Source: Bacteroidales bacterium
GTDB lineage: Bacteria; Bacteroidota; Bacteroidia; Bacteroidales; WCHB1-69
DNA length: 64,000 bases
Reading direction: 5' to 3'
NCBI GenBank assembly: GCA_017535665.1
Contig: JAFXTS010000025.1
Span: 1-64,000 of the forward strand
Made by a program: the position numbers and the translations under genes. Positions within the stretch are counted from its first letter, which is position 1. Every line of letters starts with the position of its first letter. Positions 24,664 through 34,108 of the stretch are shown in pieces. A model generated the notes under the pieces. It searched no databases, was not told the DNA's origin, and saw only the letters and a program-made list of their open reading frames with translations.

Positions 24664-27600
24664 CTATTCCTCATTATTGTCTTCCTCCTCATCGGGAACA
24701 CGATAGAATTTCTTTATAAATTTGTTTTTCTGCGAACGGTTACCCAGCTTATAGGTGCAAGCCGGCAGTCCGTTGCTGGGCGGCAGCATACGTTTTTTCA
24801 CCTTGGTCTGAACGATAGGATCGGTAAACTTGGTATCGGAAGAGTAGCCATAGATGCTGTTGTTTTCCACTTGGAAGAAGAAGAAGTCGTTATCAATTTC
24901 AAAGTAGAGATAAAGACGGTTGCGCGAGCCTCTCTTTTCCACCACGATTTCACCGGGTATTTCCTTGTTGATTTCCTTTCCGTTGCAGATGGCCACGGGG
25001 AGCAAGTACTGTGAAATGAAGGCCTTAGCCTCTTTGTCCCACACGAACTGGATGTCGGCGAACAGGAACTTCACCTTCAGCGAGGCGGGCAGTTTCTGGG
25101 TTTGTCCGTAGGTGTTGACCTCGTAGGCGTAATCCTCGAAATCCTTTTCGTTCAGGATGGTTTTCATGGCAAGGATGTAATCCTCGTTCTCCCACGGGTC
25201 AATAAAGTCGAGCGAAGCATCCTCCACATGTTTCATAAAGACCTTCATAGACTGTTCGTTGAAGAAGAAGTCGATGGTGGTGGTGAGGCTCATCTCGGCA
25301 GAGTCGGCCTTCATGTAGTTGACGACGGTGCCGAGGGTGCTGAAATCGACGCGGCCGAGTTTGGCGCCCATGTCAATGGTGCCGCTACCCCGCGAGATGC
25401 AATCGGTTTTGCTGAGGGTGATGATGTTGCCCGGCAGCTCGGGGTCTTCCAGTTTCTCCAACGAGGCGGCCCTGAAGCACTGGTTCTCCTCGTCGAAGTC
25501 GATGTAGCCCTGTGCGGAGATATATTCCGCATCGTTGAACTGGTCTTTGGCGGCGCCGAAGCAGGTGTAGATACGGCCAGTCGTGTTAGTAGAGGCGATG
25601 GCCACCACCACCTTCCGGTCGTTCACATCCTTGGTTTTGCTGTCGATCTTAATCATCACATGGTCGGGATCCACCTGATCCATGATGCGCATACGGGCAT
25701 ATTTTACGGTGTCGCAGTCGTGAATCAACTCCACACCGCCGACGAAGGTGAGGAACTCATCGGTACTGTTGAGCTCGGCACGGCCATCGAAACCGAAGTG
25801 CGGACTGAGCTTGAAGTCGCGGGCGAAGGGAATCTGGGCGATACCCTTGGTGGCCTGATAGTACCATACCGTGTCGAAGTGCAGCACCTGCACCTCCTTG
25901 TTCACATCCACATAGTCGTAATCGCCGCTGGCGCGGAAGTCATCAGCATGCACGATGTTGACAGTACAGTTATATAGCTCGTAGTACTTGTGGTCGCGGT
26001 CGGCCACGATGCGCGCACCATTAAGTGTCTTGATAACAGCCTGTTCCAGAATTGTCACCTCACCATCTTTCGGTACCACGGCGCCATCGCCCACATTGAT
26101 ATAGCGCACACCGTGGGTGTTGATGACGTTGGTCTTGAAGTTGAACTCAGCTGAAGTGGCAGTGAACTGCACCGCATGCCGCTCGGAATTGGTGGCCGTA
26201 AGTTCGTTGCCGTGGCTCACCATATCAATCAGCTCACGGGCATCGGTATTGTTAATATCCACACTGCTATAGGGGTCGTTCCACTGGAAGGTAAGCACAT
26301 CCTCATCGATGGGATCCCAGTCGAACATGGCGGCGTTGGTTTTGAACTGGTTACGTTGGAACAGAACCTCGGAAGTCTCGTCGTTGGAGACGAAATGGCC
26401 TTTGCGGGTTTGGAAGTCGATATGGGAGTTATAGTTGTCGGTGGAGAAGACGAACTGGTCGTTTTGGTAGAGGTCGTAGATACGCAGGTCGGCGGCATCG
26501 GAAAGGAGTTCATGATGTTTGAACGTGAACCACTTGGAGGTGATATCGGCGCGTTTGAAGTTGAGCACGCCCGTGCCGTACATACCTTGCGGGGTAAGGA
26601 CGGAGTTGCCGGTCAACTCGGTCTCGCGGAAGATGTTCATCGGAGTTTTATCGGTAAAGACATACATCTGGTCGTTGTAGGCTTCCCAGCGCACGGAGCC
26701 GTTCTCCATATCGGCGGGCGGGTACTCCACGCCGGCCAGCTGTTCCTGCACCACATGCTGCTTCACGCTGCCCGTCATCTTGTCGAGGAAAAACACCAAA
26801 CTGTCGGAAGTGGTGGTGGAAGTGAGATAGTTGACGGTACTTCTTTTACCTCTTAACCCTCTATTACTCAAATCAATAATACCCGTATAATTACCTTTCC
26901 CAGTGTAGGCTGGAAGCGGACTGGAAGCATCGTGGATAAAACCGAGGGAGAAATCGGGACGCACCTTCAGTTCCTCTTTAATGTCGGGGAATATGCCGCC
27001 CGAAATCAGCGAGCCGGCGAAGCGGATGGAGTCGGTGTCGAAGTTGTCCAAGTTGGTGATGGTGAACTGGTCGAGGGCGAAGAAGAACTTTTTGCGGTCG
27101 TAATGGCGGTTGAAGGTGAAAGGATGGTCGTAATAGACGCGACCGCCCTCCAAACTGGTGAAATAGGGCCATTTAGGATTGTCGATCTTCCCCGACTTGT
27201 TCTTCGGATGATCTACAAAAAGCGTACCTTGGAGGTCTTCGATGGGACTCATCACCTTGGTGAGCTGATACTCGCCGTAGCGGTTCACCGGCCCTTGCTT
27301 ATTCTCCACATACATAATCAGCGAGTCAATCTGCTCCATCTTAATCTTAAATTCCTCGTAGTTGAAGTCGCACTCATGCACCACAAAATCAAAAAGGCCG
27401 GCCACCACACGTCCTGAGAAGCGCATATCTCTATTTTTCCGTATAACCACCCGCTCATTTTTCGGATATACATTCACAATCTGCGCCTCGCTGATCACAA
27501 ACCACTCGCAGCCTTCCACCGTGAGCTCACGGGTTTTGTAATCCAATATGGCATAGTGGTTTTTCGACTCCAACGTGATGTTATCGTAGTCTTTCTTTCC

Positions 27601-29154
27601 CACATCATTATTCAAATATTGGGCAATTTTCGGACGATAATAAATCAGGTCATTATTCACATCATACTCCACAAAACCATCGGCGGCAAATTGGATGAGC
27701 AAGGCACGAACATCCTCTGCTGAATGGCGGATGGCCTGACCGACCTGCTCGAAAGTAATAGGCTGGTAGTCGAAACCTTTGAAGAGTTTCCACAATGTGA
27801 AGAGCGGATTTTCACGGTTCACACCTTGCAACTCCCTCATTGTCGCATTGTTAAAGAAATTCTGCGACTCAAAAGTGGCCACACTCTGACTGTTCATACT
27901 CGCTAAAGGTTTCAGTTCAATCTTGTCGGTAGAGATGTCCCACGACAGCGACTCCACCTTGATATCCATCCGATGATAAGAGTCGAAAAACGGACTTCTT
28001 CCCACTCCATATTTAGGTCTTGAAATCTGAAGGAGCGTTTTTTCTTCATTATAATAGAAATTGGCGGAAGGGTGATAAATAGAGTCTTCCTCTATGTAAA
28101 CGCTGATGTTCGCATCGTTGGACCAGACGGTGGACTCTTTGAAGAGGAAATGGCCGCATCGCACAGAAACTACCGTTGTATCAGCACGTTGTATATTCAA
28201 ACGGGCAAGGCTTCCTTCCGAGGAATAGCCCCGCACGGCCGCCCCGCGCAACTCGAAACCGCCAATATAGTCCACATTCTTATAGATATTATGCACCAGA
28301 ACCTCCTCATCATAGCTGCGGAAACGGGGGTAGGAAACCTTGTCCTCATCGCTCTCCAAGCCAGCCTTGTCCTCCAGCACACCCAACAGCGGGTACTCGA
28401 AATAGGCTGGATAATAGAGCGTTGCATTCTCCACCTTCACCTTCGGTTGGCGCACATCCACCTCATAGTCGTGGAAGGTAGCCTTCACCTGACTGCTGAG
28501 ACCAGCACGATACCACTGCACCGTACCTTTCGTGCCTTTCCACACCTTAGCCCCCGGATAGTAACGGCCGGAAGTCTCCAAAATCTCCACACTGTCGCGA
28601 GTTCCGCTGCCCACCAAGTCGATATCCTTATACTCGAAATAGGGCGCATCGTCAAAAGCCAGCGTCTCGGCATAGCCGTAGGCTGTCCACCGCACATTGG
28701 GCGTCTGGTACAGCACATCACGGGAGAAAATAGCCGCATAATCATCCATAACATGGTGAAATTCAGGCAAATTCTCATTCAGATGATACTGAATGGCCTT
28801 CAACCACGCACGGTCACAGTCGGTCAATCCACTATTGATGAAGGCATCGAAAGCGTTTTCCAAGGATTCGAAATGCGGAAAGAAACGCAAGTTCTTGCGC
28901 AACATAAAGTTAGCTGCCTCAATAAACACCTCCTGAAACTCAACCGTCATGGCCGGACTATCCCAAAACTGGTCAAATTTGGCCACAAGGGCTTCGGCCT
29001 CCTTCTGGCGTTCTTTAGGTGCGGTAGCGGCAAATGCACGCACCTCCTCCTTGGTGAGAGAGGGATCGTTGGAAAAGGATTTGAACCGCTGCGCCGAAAG
29101 CGGGAGAACGGTCAGCAGAACAACAAAGAACAACAATATAGTTTTACGATTCAT
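24664..29154 (-). CDS. Giant exported beta-rich protein, unknown function
   Basis: A 1496-residue protein with a signal peptide (ILLFFVVLLTVLPLSAQ) and no other membrane segment. Residues 25-200 look helical; the rest is dominated by alternating polar/aromatic strands, with many short segments describing strand pairs (TVEGCEWFVISEAQIVNVYP; LTVEGCEW). Around residues 460-520 there is a helical insertion resembling a winged-helix-like fold (SAEDVRALLIQFAADGFVEY). It ends in a charged tail (RVPDEEEDNNEE). There is no T9SS domain, so it likely remains in the periplasm or at the inner face of the outer membrane. I recognise no named family. It follows glgB by 27 bp. The repeated-strand layout recalls OstA/LptD-like or AsmA-like lipid-handling proteins, but that is only an impression. 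Confidence 0.7.
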   Translation of the reverse strand: MNRKTILLFFVVLLTVLPLSAQRFKSFSNDPSLTKEEVRAFAATAPKERQKEAEALVAKFDQFWDSPAMTVEFQEVFIEAANFMLRKNLRFFPHFESLENAFDAFINSGLTDCDRAWLKAIQYHLNENLPEFHHVMDDYAAIFSRDVLYQTPNVRWTAYGYAETLAFDDAPYFEYKDIDLVGSGTRDSVEILETSGRYYPGAKVWKGTKGTVQWYRAGLSSQVKATFHDYEVDVRQPKVKVENATLYYPAYFEYPLLGVLEDKAGLESDEDKVSYPRFRSYDEEVLVHNIYKNVDYIGGFELRGAAVRGYSSEGSLARLNIQRADTTVVSVRCGHFLFKESTVWSNDANISVYIEEDSIYHPSANFYYNEEKTLLQISRPKYGVGRSPFFDSYHRMDIKVESLSWDISTDKIELKPLASMNSQSVATFESQNFFNNATMRELQGVNRENPLFTLWKLFKGFDYQPITFEQVGQAIRHSAEDVRALLIQFAADGFVEYDVNNDLIYYRPKIAQYLNNDVGKKDYDNITLESKNHYAILDYKTRELTVEGCEWFVISEAQIVNVYPKNERVVIRKNRDMRFSGRVVAGLFDFVVHECDFNYEEFKIKMEQIDSLIMYVENKQGPVNRYGEYQLTKVMSPIEDLQGTLFVDHPKNKSGKIDNPKWPYFTSLEGGRVYYDHPFTFNRHYDRKKFFFALDQFTITNLDNFDTDSIRFAGSLISGGIFPDIKEELKVRPDFSLGFIHDASSPLPAYTGKGNYTGIIDLSNRGLRGKRSTVNYLTSTTTSDSLVFFLDKMTGSVKQHVVQEQLAGVEYPPADMENGSVRWEAYNDQMYVFTDKTPMNIFRETELTGNSVLTPQGMYGTGVLNFKRADITSKWFTFKHHELLSDAADLRIYDLYQNDQFVFSTDNYNSHIDFQTRKGHFVSNDETSEVLFQRNQFKTNAAMFDWDPIDEDVLTFQWNDPYSSVDINNTDARELIDMVSHGNELTATNSERHAVQFTATSAEFNFKTNVINTHGVRYINVGDGAVVPKDGEVTILEQAVIKTLNGARIVADRDHKYYELYNCTVNIVHADDFRASGDYDYVDVNKEVQVLHFDTVWYYQATKGIAQIPFARDFKLSPHFGFDGRAELNSTDEFLTFVGGVELIHDCDTVKYARMRIMDQVDPDHVMIKIDSKTKDVNDRKVVVAIASTNTTGRIYTCFGAAKDQFNDAEYISAQGYIDFDEENQCFRAASLEKLEDPELPGNIITLSKTDCISRGSGTIDMGAKLGRVDFSTLGTVVNYMKADSAEMSLTTTIDFFFNEQSMKVFMKHVEDASLDFIDPWENEDYILAMKTILNEKDFEDYAYEVNTYGQTQKLPASLKVKFLFADIQFVWDKEAKAFISQYLLPVAICNGKEINKEIPGEIVVEKRGSRNRLYLYFEIDNDFFFFQVENNSIYGYSSDTKFTDPIVQTKVKKRMLPPSNGLPACTYKLGNRSQKNKFIKKFYRVPDEEEDNNEE

Positions 29155-29181
29155 CAGGTTATAGTATTGTTTATAAATGAT

Positions 29182-31137
29182 TTATGTCAAATTTGAAGGT
29201 TGAAACATGACCGCTGTGCGCGGAGGGAGATATACCTTGAGCACACCGCCACGGCTGGCATAGAACGCCTGCTCGTCGATATGGCCGAAGCCACCGAAAG
29301 CGGTATCGTCGGAGTTGAGCAGCATCTGGTAGTCGCCAGTGCGGCAAGGGATGGGGTAGTCGGTGACGGAACGAGATGGACTGAAGTTGAAGACGAAAAG
29401 GCAGCCGCCACGCTCGAAGGCAAGAATCTGTCCCGCGATGTCGCGAACAAGGGGGATGGAAGGAGACGTGAGGATGTTAGCGCTGTTCAGAGCCGCCACC
29501 ATCGCACGATGGAAGTCATTCATATAGCGATACTTCAGTGTTTCGTTGGCGGCCAGCGACCACTGGCGGCGCGCGTAATGGTACGACCAGCCGTTGCCCT
29601 CACGGGGGAAGTCAATCCACTCAGGATGACCGAACTCATTGCCCATGAAATTGAGGAAGCCGCCGTCGCACAACGCTGCCGTACAGAAGTTTACCAACTT
29701 GTGCAACGCGATGCCCCTATCCACCGTCAGGTCGGGAGTGAACACCGACATCTTGTCGTACATCTTATCCCCTATCAGTCTGAAAATCAGCGTCTGGTCG
29801 CCGACCATCGCCTGGTCGTGGCTCTCCACATAGCTGATTACCTTCTCCTCTTTGCGGTGGTCGGTGAGGCGGAAGAAGATGTCGCCCACATGCCACTGCT
29901 CGTCAGACTGTTCCTTGACCGTTTTCATCCAGAAGTCGGCCACACCCATCGACATACGGTAGTCGAAACCGATACCACCTTGGTCGCAGGGATAGGCCAA
30001 GGCTGGCATTCCACTTACATCTTCGGCAATTGTAACTGCGTCATTGTCAATCTGATGCACAACACGATTTGCCAAATACAGGTAGGTTAGTGCATCGGGA
30101 TCCACATTATCATCAAAATACTGGGCATAATCCACAAAATCCACACCGATGCCGTGGTTCCAGTAGCTCATACTGGTCACGCCGTCGAAGCGGAAGCCGT
30201 CGAAATGGAACTCCTGCATCCAGTATTTGAGGTTGGAGAGCAGAAACATCAGCGTATCGTTCTTAGCATAGTTGAAGCAGCGCGACTCCCACACGGGATG
30301 CCACCCCTTATCGCCCTCGTGGAAATAGAGGCTGTAGCTGCCATCGAAGCGGCTCAGGCCTTCCCGTTCATTGGTGACCGAATGGGAGTGTACCACATCG
30401 AGGATCACGCGGATGCCGTTGGCGTGAGCGCAGTCAATCAGCGACTTAAGTTCTTCTGGGGTGCCGAAGCGCGAGGAGGGGGCGAAAAAGTTGGACACGT
30501 GGTAGCCGAAAGAGCCGTAGTAGGGATGCTCTTGAATGGCCATCAACTGCAAAGTATTGTATCCCAACGCTTTGATACGTGGAATTACCTGATCTTCAAA
30601 CTCTTTGTACGAGGCCACCCTGCCCTCTTCTGACGACATGCCGACATGTGCCTCGTAGATGAGGGGCACTGCGGGACGGGCGGGAGCGGCATGCTTCCAC
30701 TCGTATTGTGTTTCGGGACACCACACCTGGGCGGAGAAAATCTTGGTTTGATCGTCCTGCACCACTCGCTGGGCATAGGCGGGCAGTCGCTCGTCGGCGC
30801 CATCCTGCCAAACCATCCACAGTTTGTACAACATACCGTGTTTCAAGAAATTGCGGGGTAGTTCAATTTCCCAATCTCCGTTGCCGATGGGATGCAACGC
30901 ATAGTGCTCTTCAATACGCCAGTAGGAAAAATCGCCGTAGAGGTAAAGACGTTGGGCATGAGGAGCCTTTTCGCGAAACACCCAGCCGGTAGGGGTAGCG
31001 TGGAGGCCGTAGTAAAGGTGGTTATTGCACACATCGGAAAGACAGGGCTGACCGTCGGCCAACTCCATCTCTTTCAGCACGGCACGGCGATGCCGCCGCT
31101 CCAATTCGAGGCGGTAAGGCTTCAGGCCGGGGTCCAT
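29182..31137 (-). CDS. glgB: 1,4-alpha-glucan branching enzyme, GH13 (eukaryote-like type)
   Basis: A 651-residue enzyme that makes alpha-1,6 branches in glycogen. The start at 31137 (MDPGLKPYRLELERRHRRAV) is chosen because the upstream in-frame stretch crosses the -7 box at 31186-31193 and would not be transcribed. An N-terminal CBM48 domain (residues 55-150; GWVFREKAPHAQRLYLYGDF) precedes the GH13 barrel: DVVHSHS (region I), the nucleophile Asp in DGFRFDGVTSM (region II), the acid Glu in TIAEDVSGMP (region III), and SHDQA (region IV). The segment DPDALTYLYLANRVVH resembles eukaryotic GBE1 more than E. coli GlgB. A beta-sandwich domain closes the protein. It is 27 bp upstream of the giant exported protein gene. 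Confidence 0.92.
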   Translation of the reverse strand: MDPGLKPYRLELERRHRRAVLKEMELADGQPCLSDVCNNHLYYGLHATPTGWVFREKAPHAQRLYLYGDFSYWRIEEHYALHPIGNGDWEIELPRNFLKHGMLYKLWMVWQDGADERLPAYAQRVVQDDQTKIFSAQVWCPETQYEWKHAAPARPAVPLIYEAHVGMSSEEGRVASYKEFEDQVIPRIKALGYNTLQLMAIQEHPYYGSFGYHVSNFFAPSSRFGTPEELKSLIDCAHANGIRVILDVVHSHSVTNEREGLSRFDGSYSLYFHEGDKGWHPVWESRCFNYAKNDTLMFLLSNLKYWMQEFHFDGFRFDGVTSMSYWNHGIGVDFVDYAQYFDDNVDPDALTYLYLANRVVHQIDNDAVTIAEDVSGMPALAYPCDQGGIGFDYRMSMGVADFWMKTVKEQSDEQWHVGDIFFRLTDHRKEEKVISYVESHDQAMVGDQTLIFRLIGDKMYDKMSVFTPDLTVDRGIALHKLVNFCTAALCDGGFLNFMGNEFGHPEWIDFPREGNGWSYHYARRQWSLAANETLKYRYMNDFHRAMVAALNSANILTSPSIPLVRDIAGQILAFERGGCLFVFNFSPSRSVTDYPIPCRTGDYQMLLNSDDTAFGGFGHIDEQAFYASRGGVLKVYLPPRTAVMFQPSNLT

Positions 31138-31185
31138 TTTTATAAGCGGGGAATCCTTTGTCACAATAACGCATTTTACAGGCTG

Positions 31186-31193
31186 CAAAGTTA
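31186..31193 (-). promoter_or_regulatory. -7 box for glgB
   Basis: Minus-strand TAACTTTG followed by C, matching TAnnTTTG, 49 bases upstream of the chosen glgB start. It is the main reason for rejecting the longer reading that begins at 31302. Confidence 0.65.
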
Positions 31194-31302
31194 CAAAATC
31201 CGACACAATTTTGAGACAATAAAACAGAAGAATTTGCCAAAAATCAGCACAATTTTTTCGGGGCAATAGTGAGGTAAAAAAAACATACCAAACACTCCAC
31301 AT

Positions 31303-31695
31303 TCAGTTTACAATTATCAAAATTATACTTTTACAAATTTTATATTTTCACATATTTCAACAAAAACATTTCAAAAATTCTCATCCTTCATCTCATATTA
31401 CAATAAACATAGTTAATCAATTATAAATAATGCAATTCAGCCAAAATTTCACACTTTTAACTGATATTCATTTCATTATAAAATTTTTATTATAAAATAA
31501 TGTTTATAAAATTATTACACATATTTATTGAAGTATTGCATTAAACACTAAATCATTCATATTTGTAAACACTTTTCACATAATTAAGTTTATTTCATTC
31601 ACAATATTTATCAACAAACAATTGTAACAAATAGCTATTTATTTCGTAAATACACAGGTTTCATCCATCATAGCATTCAAAACAAACCTGAAAAC
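31303..31695. other. Very AT-rich intergenic region
   Basis: Together with the glgB leader this is a 558-bp gene-free stretch between divergent genes. Bases 31303-31690 are by eye around 80% A+T, with many A- and T-tracts and repeated TTTATAAAAT / ATTATAAAAT motifs near 31475-31515, and one TTTATCAACA (31608-31617) resembling a DnaA box. I see no ORF, no tRNA, no stable hairpin and no convincing -7 box for the regulator gene that follows. Confidence 0.6.
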
Positions 31696-32208
31696 ATGGA
31701 CGCAGACATCAACAACAGAATCAAAAGTATCTTGGAAGAGTCGCAGCTGACGCCGTCTGAATTTGCAGCGGCCATTGGCACCTCACGCTCCAACCTGACT
31801 CATTTGCTCTCGGGGCGCAACCAGCCGAGTTTCAGTCTATTGGAAAAGCTGTTGAAGGCCTTCCCGCAGGTACGCACCGAATGGTTGGTGACGGGTTTAG
31901 GAGACATGCTACGCGACGAAGATGATTTTGTGCAGACGGTTGAGGCCATCAGCCAACAGATGCCGGCGCCGCACACACAATTTGAGATGAATTTTGATGT
32001 TGAGGAGGAAAATGAGCCTTCCAGCGCGAACGATCCGTCAACCGCGTCCGAAGCCAATAACGACAAGGCTTCACGGCCTATTTTGGCGGCCAACATCCCC
32101 CCAAAAACGCGCCTACAGCGAGGCTCGCAACGCCAGTCCCTCAAAAAGGTCCAAAAAATCGTCTATTTTTACACCGACAACACCTTCGACGAATACTACC
32201 CGAGGTAA
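31696..32208 (+). CDS. XRE-type helix-turn-helix transcriptional regulator
   Basis: A 170-residue protein. Residues 5-65 form an XRE/Cro-like HTH (LTPSEFAAAIGTSRSNLTHL, then LSGRNQPSFSLLEKLLKAFP), with the WLVTGLGDML segment that follows the domain in many Bacteroidota regulators. A long acidic, Ser/Ala-rich linker leads to a conserved-looking C-terminal strand pair KKVQKIVYFYTDNTFDEYYP. The gene follows the AT-rich gap and its stop codon abuts the stop of the convergent DUF4249 gene with no bases between. Targets are unknown; the long AT-rich upstream region may be its own control region. Confidence 0.88.
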   Translation: MDADINNRIKSILEESQLTPSEFAAAIGTSRSNLTHLLSGRNQPSFSLLEKLLKAFPQVRTEWLVTGLGDMLRDEDDFVQTVEAISQQMPAPHTQFEMNFDVEEENEPSSANDPSTASEANNDKASRPILAANIPPKTRLQRGSQRQSLKKVQKIVYFYTDNTFDEYYPR

Positions 32209-33252
32209 TTAGTGTTCCAACTCAAGGTACTCGTAGTCGTAATGGAAATTGAGTTTTCTGGTAAGGTCCCCATTCACCAGCTCATTTTGTGAGGCGGTGG
32301 TAATGCCATGCCATCCTTTCACGCAACGCCGTGAGCCCAACACGCCAGCCACGCGGCTGTCGTCGGCACACTGCAGGTTGGTATAGGCAAGCCTGTCAAG
32401 CACCACACTGCCCGAGATGGTATTGTTGGCAACATAGTTGTAAATGGGCTCATTGACCACCCATACCTCGAAGCACAATGCAGAATCCACCGAGATATAA
32501 CGGTCGAGGTTAGGATCTTCAGGAACGCGGTTAGCAATCACTGTCAACAAGTTAGCAGGCACATAAGAGCAGCTCTGCTCTGTAAGTCCATCCCGAGTCA
32601 CACTGCTGTTGAGTTTACGACGGATGCTCTTTCTCACCTCTTCTTGTGTGGTACGATTACGTTCGATGTAGTAAAAAGTCTGGAACACCTCGTAGCTCTT
32701 GGCATGTTTGGGGGTAGCGAACTTCACATCCACATTCTGCGTGCTGTGGATACCCACCTGAAGAGTATTATCGCTGGGGGCGCGAAGATAAAAATTGCCA
32801 ATCACATCCGTCTCAGCCGTCACCACACGACCCGTTTCTCTGTTAGTAATCACAAGTTTGTACGTCGCATCAGGATTCAACTCGGCCGAAAAATGATATA
32901 ACAGCTGCTCAGGAGCTGCAAAATCGCCCTCCAATTCCCGGGGGATGTCCGTTGTCATTTCCAACGGATAAGATGCTGTGAGCCTGTTGTTCATATACTC
33001 CTCCAACACCACATCAATCTGGTCGAAATAGTACAGACTATCATACTCCTTGGCTGCTTCGTAAGCGTTGTCGGGAGTGAGAAAACCCTTGTAAATCTTG
33101 ATGTAATGGTCTTGATCGTCAGGATTCAAGATGCCATAAACAATCGTGACATCCTTATATGGTGCATTGGAGTCGAAATCTTTACTGCAAGAAGAAAGTC
33201 CCAACAATGTGGCTATCAAACAGACAATCAGCAATTTATATTTTTTCATCAT
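32209..33252 (-). CDS. DUF4249 family lipoprotein
   Basis: A 347-residue predicted lipoprotein: MMKKYKLLIVCLIATLLGLSSC with the lipobox Cys at position 22. The mature part starts with an Ig-like/carboxypeptidase-regulatory-type region (YKDVTIVYGILNPDDQDHYI; YKLVITNRETGRVVTAETDV) typical of DUF4249, a Bacteroidota family usually found next to TonB receptors. Here no receptor is adjacent. Start could be 33252 or 33249 (tandem ATGs). It lies 20 bp downstream of the thioesterase gene on the same strand and meets the XRE gene stop-to-stop. Confidence 0.75.
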   Translation of the reverse strand: MMKKYKLLIVCLIATLLGLSSCSKDFDSNAPYKDVTIVYGILNPDDQDHYIKIYKGFLTPDNAYEAAKEYDSLYYFDQIDVVLEEYMNNRLTASYPLEMTTDIPRELEGDFAAPEQLLYHFSAELNPDATYKLVITNRETGRVVTAETDVIGNFYLRAPSDNTLQVGIHSTQNVDVKFATPKHAKSYEVFQTFYYIERNRTTQEEVRKSIRRKLNSSVTRDGLTEQSCSYVPANLLTVIANRVPEDPNLDRYISVDSALCFEVWVVNEPIYNYVANNTISGSVVLDRLAYTNLQCADDSRVAGVLGSRRCVKGWHGITTASQNELVNGDLTRKLNFHYDYEYLELEH

Positions 33253-33272
33253 CGTATAAAAATATCAAAAAA

Positions 33273-34043
33273 TTAGCATGACGGATTCTTTTCCTCCCAA
33301 CGGGTGACAATTTTGCAGAAGTCCGCATTATCGCCGCCATTGCGGGAGATGGTGGTAGCAATACGCCCATCCGACATGGAGGTGTGTACCACGTTGTAAC
33401 GGTCGCCCAAGCGGGCCTGCTGCACATAGTTGAGAATCATCTCGCACAGTTGATGCCCCTGCAAAAAATCAGCAGGCAGGCTGTCCAACACCCAACGCAC
33501 ATACACCGTGTTATTCACATGTATGTTGGTATCGATATCGGAATAGAGCACATCGCGGGTGACGGTCGGAAAGGCCATATCTCCTTTAGAAAGAGGCACT
33601 TTGAGAGGAATGGAAAACGGCTGGTTGCCGCCAAGCGCCGAAATCACATCGGTGTCCATAACCGTGTCGATATTGATAGGATGGAAAGTCTTATCCTCCA
33701 AGATAATCCACAGGGACTGGGCTTGGAGATAGACATCTCCCTGAGGATCAACCACTTCAAAACTACGGGGCTGAAAAATGCCCTGGGGTGGATTGGCCCA
33801 TGTTTTGACAATGATATGATCGTATTTTCGCGGCAAACGGTTGATACGCAGTCCCATACGATAAATCGCCCAGAAGCATCCCTTCGCATGCAGGTCTTTC
33901 CAGCCGAGATGGTGGCTGTCCACGTGCAGGTCGGCAGTAGTTTGCATACATCCTAACAAATACTGAAGCGAAACTTCGAAGTCAGGACCTATATGATGTG
34001 ACTGGATATCAAACTGTTGTGTAAATACGGAAGAATTTTCCAT
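33273..34043 (-). CDS. Acyl-[acyl-carrier-protein] thioesterase
   Basis: A 256-residue FatA/FatB-like double-hotdog enzyme that releases fatty acids from acyl-ACP. The start at 34043 (MENSSVFTQQF) is 11-12 bases beyond the predicted transcription start; the longer reading at 34064 would begin inside the -7 box. The N-terminal hotdog contains GCFWAIYRMGLRINRLPRKY, and the C-terminal hotdog contains DIDTNIHVNNTVYVRWVLDS, where the Asn-His pair (NIHVNN) corresponds to the catalytic Asn/His of plant thioesterases; the Cys or Glu further on (YVQQARLGD) fits too. Bacteroidota commonly carry one such gene. It shares a compact divergent promoter region with hflX. Confidence 0.88.
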   Translation of the reverse strand: MENSSVFTQQFDIQSHHIGPDFEVSLQYLLGCMQTTADLHVDSHHLGWKDLHAKGCFWAIYRMGLRINRLPRKYDHIIVKTWANPPQGIFQPRSFEVVDPQGDVYLQAQSLWIILEDKTFHPINIDTVMDTDVISALGGNQPFSIPLKVPLSKGDMAFPTVTRDVLYSDIDTNIHVNNTVYVRWVLDSLPADFLQGHQLCEMILNYVQQARLGDRYNVVHTSMSDGRIATTISRNGGDNADFCKIVTRWEEKNPSC

Positions 34044-34061
34044 AGTCCATAAAATTGCGTG

Positions 34062-34069
34062 CAAATATA
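34062..34069 (-). promoter_or_regulatory. -7 box for the acyl-ACP thioesterase gene
   Basis: Minus-strand TATATTTG followed by C, matching TAnnTTTG, 18 bases before the start at 34043. It lies only 13 bases from the oppositely oriented hflX -7 box. Confidence 0.6.
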
Positions 34070-34082
34070 CATTAAAAAATAT

Positions 34083-34090
34083 TACTTTTG
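34083..34090 (+). promoter_or_regulatory. -7 box for the hflX operon
   Basis: TACTTTTG followed by C, 18 bases before the hflX ATG at 34109. The two divergent -7 boxes imply mutually overlapping promoters. Confidence 0.6.
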
Positions 34091-34108
34091 CACTCGCAAA
34101 TTGAGTAT

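Noticed and set aside
31138..31302. N-terminal extension of glgB back to 31302
   Set aside because: It crosses a perfect -7 box at 31186-31193, and the family start corresponds to 31137.
31303..31695. Chromosomal replication origin
   Set aside because: Only one DnaA-box-like sequence was seen, no dnaA or other origin-linked gene is near, and gene strands do not switch consistently around it; kept only as an AT-rich region of note.
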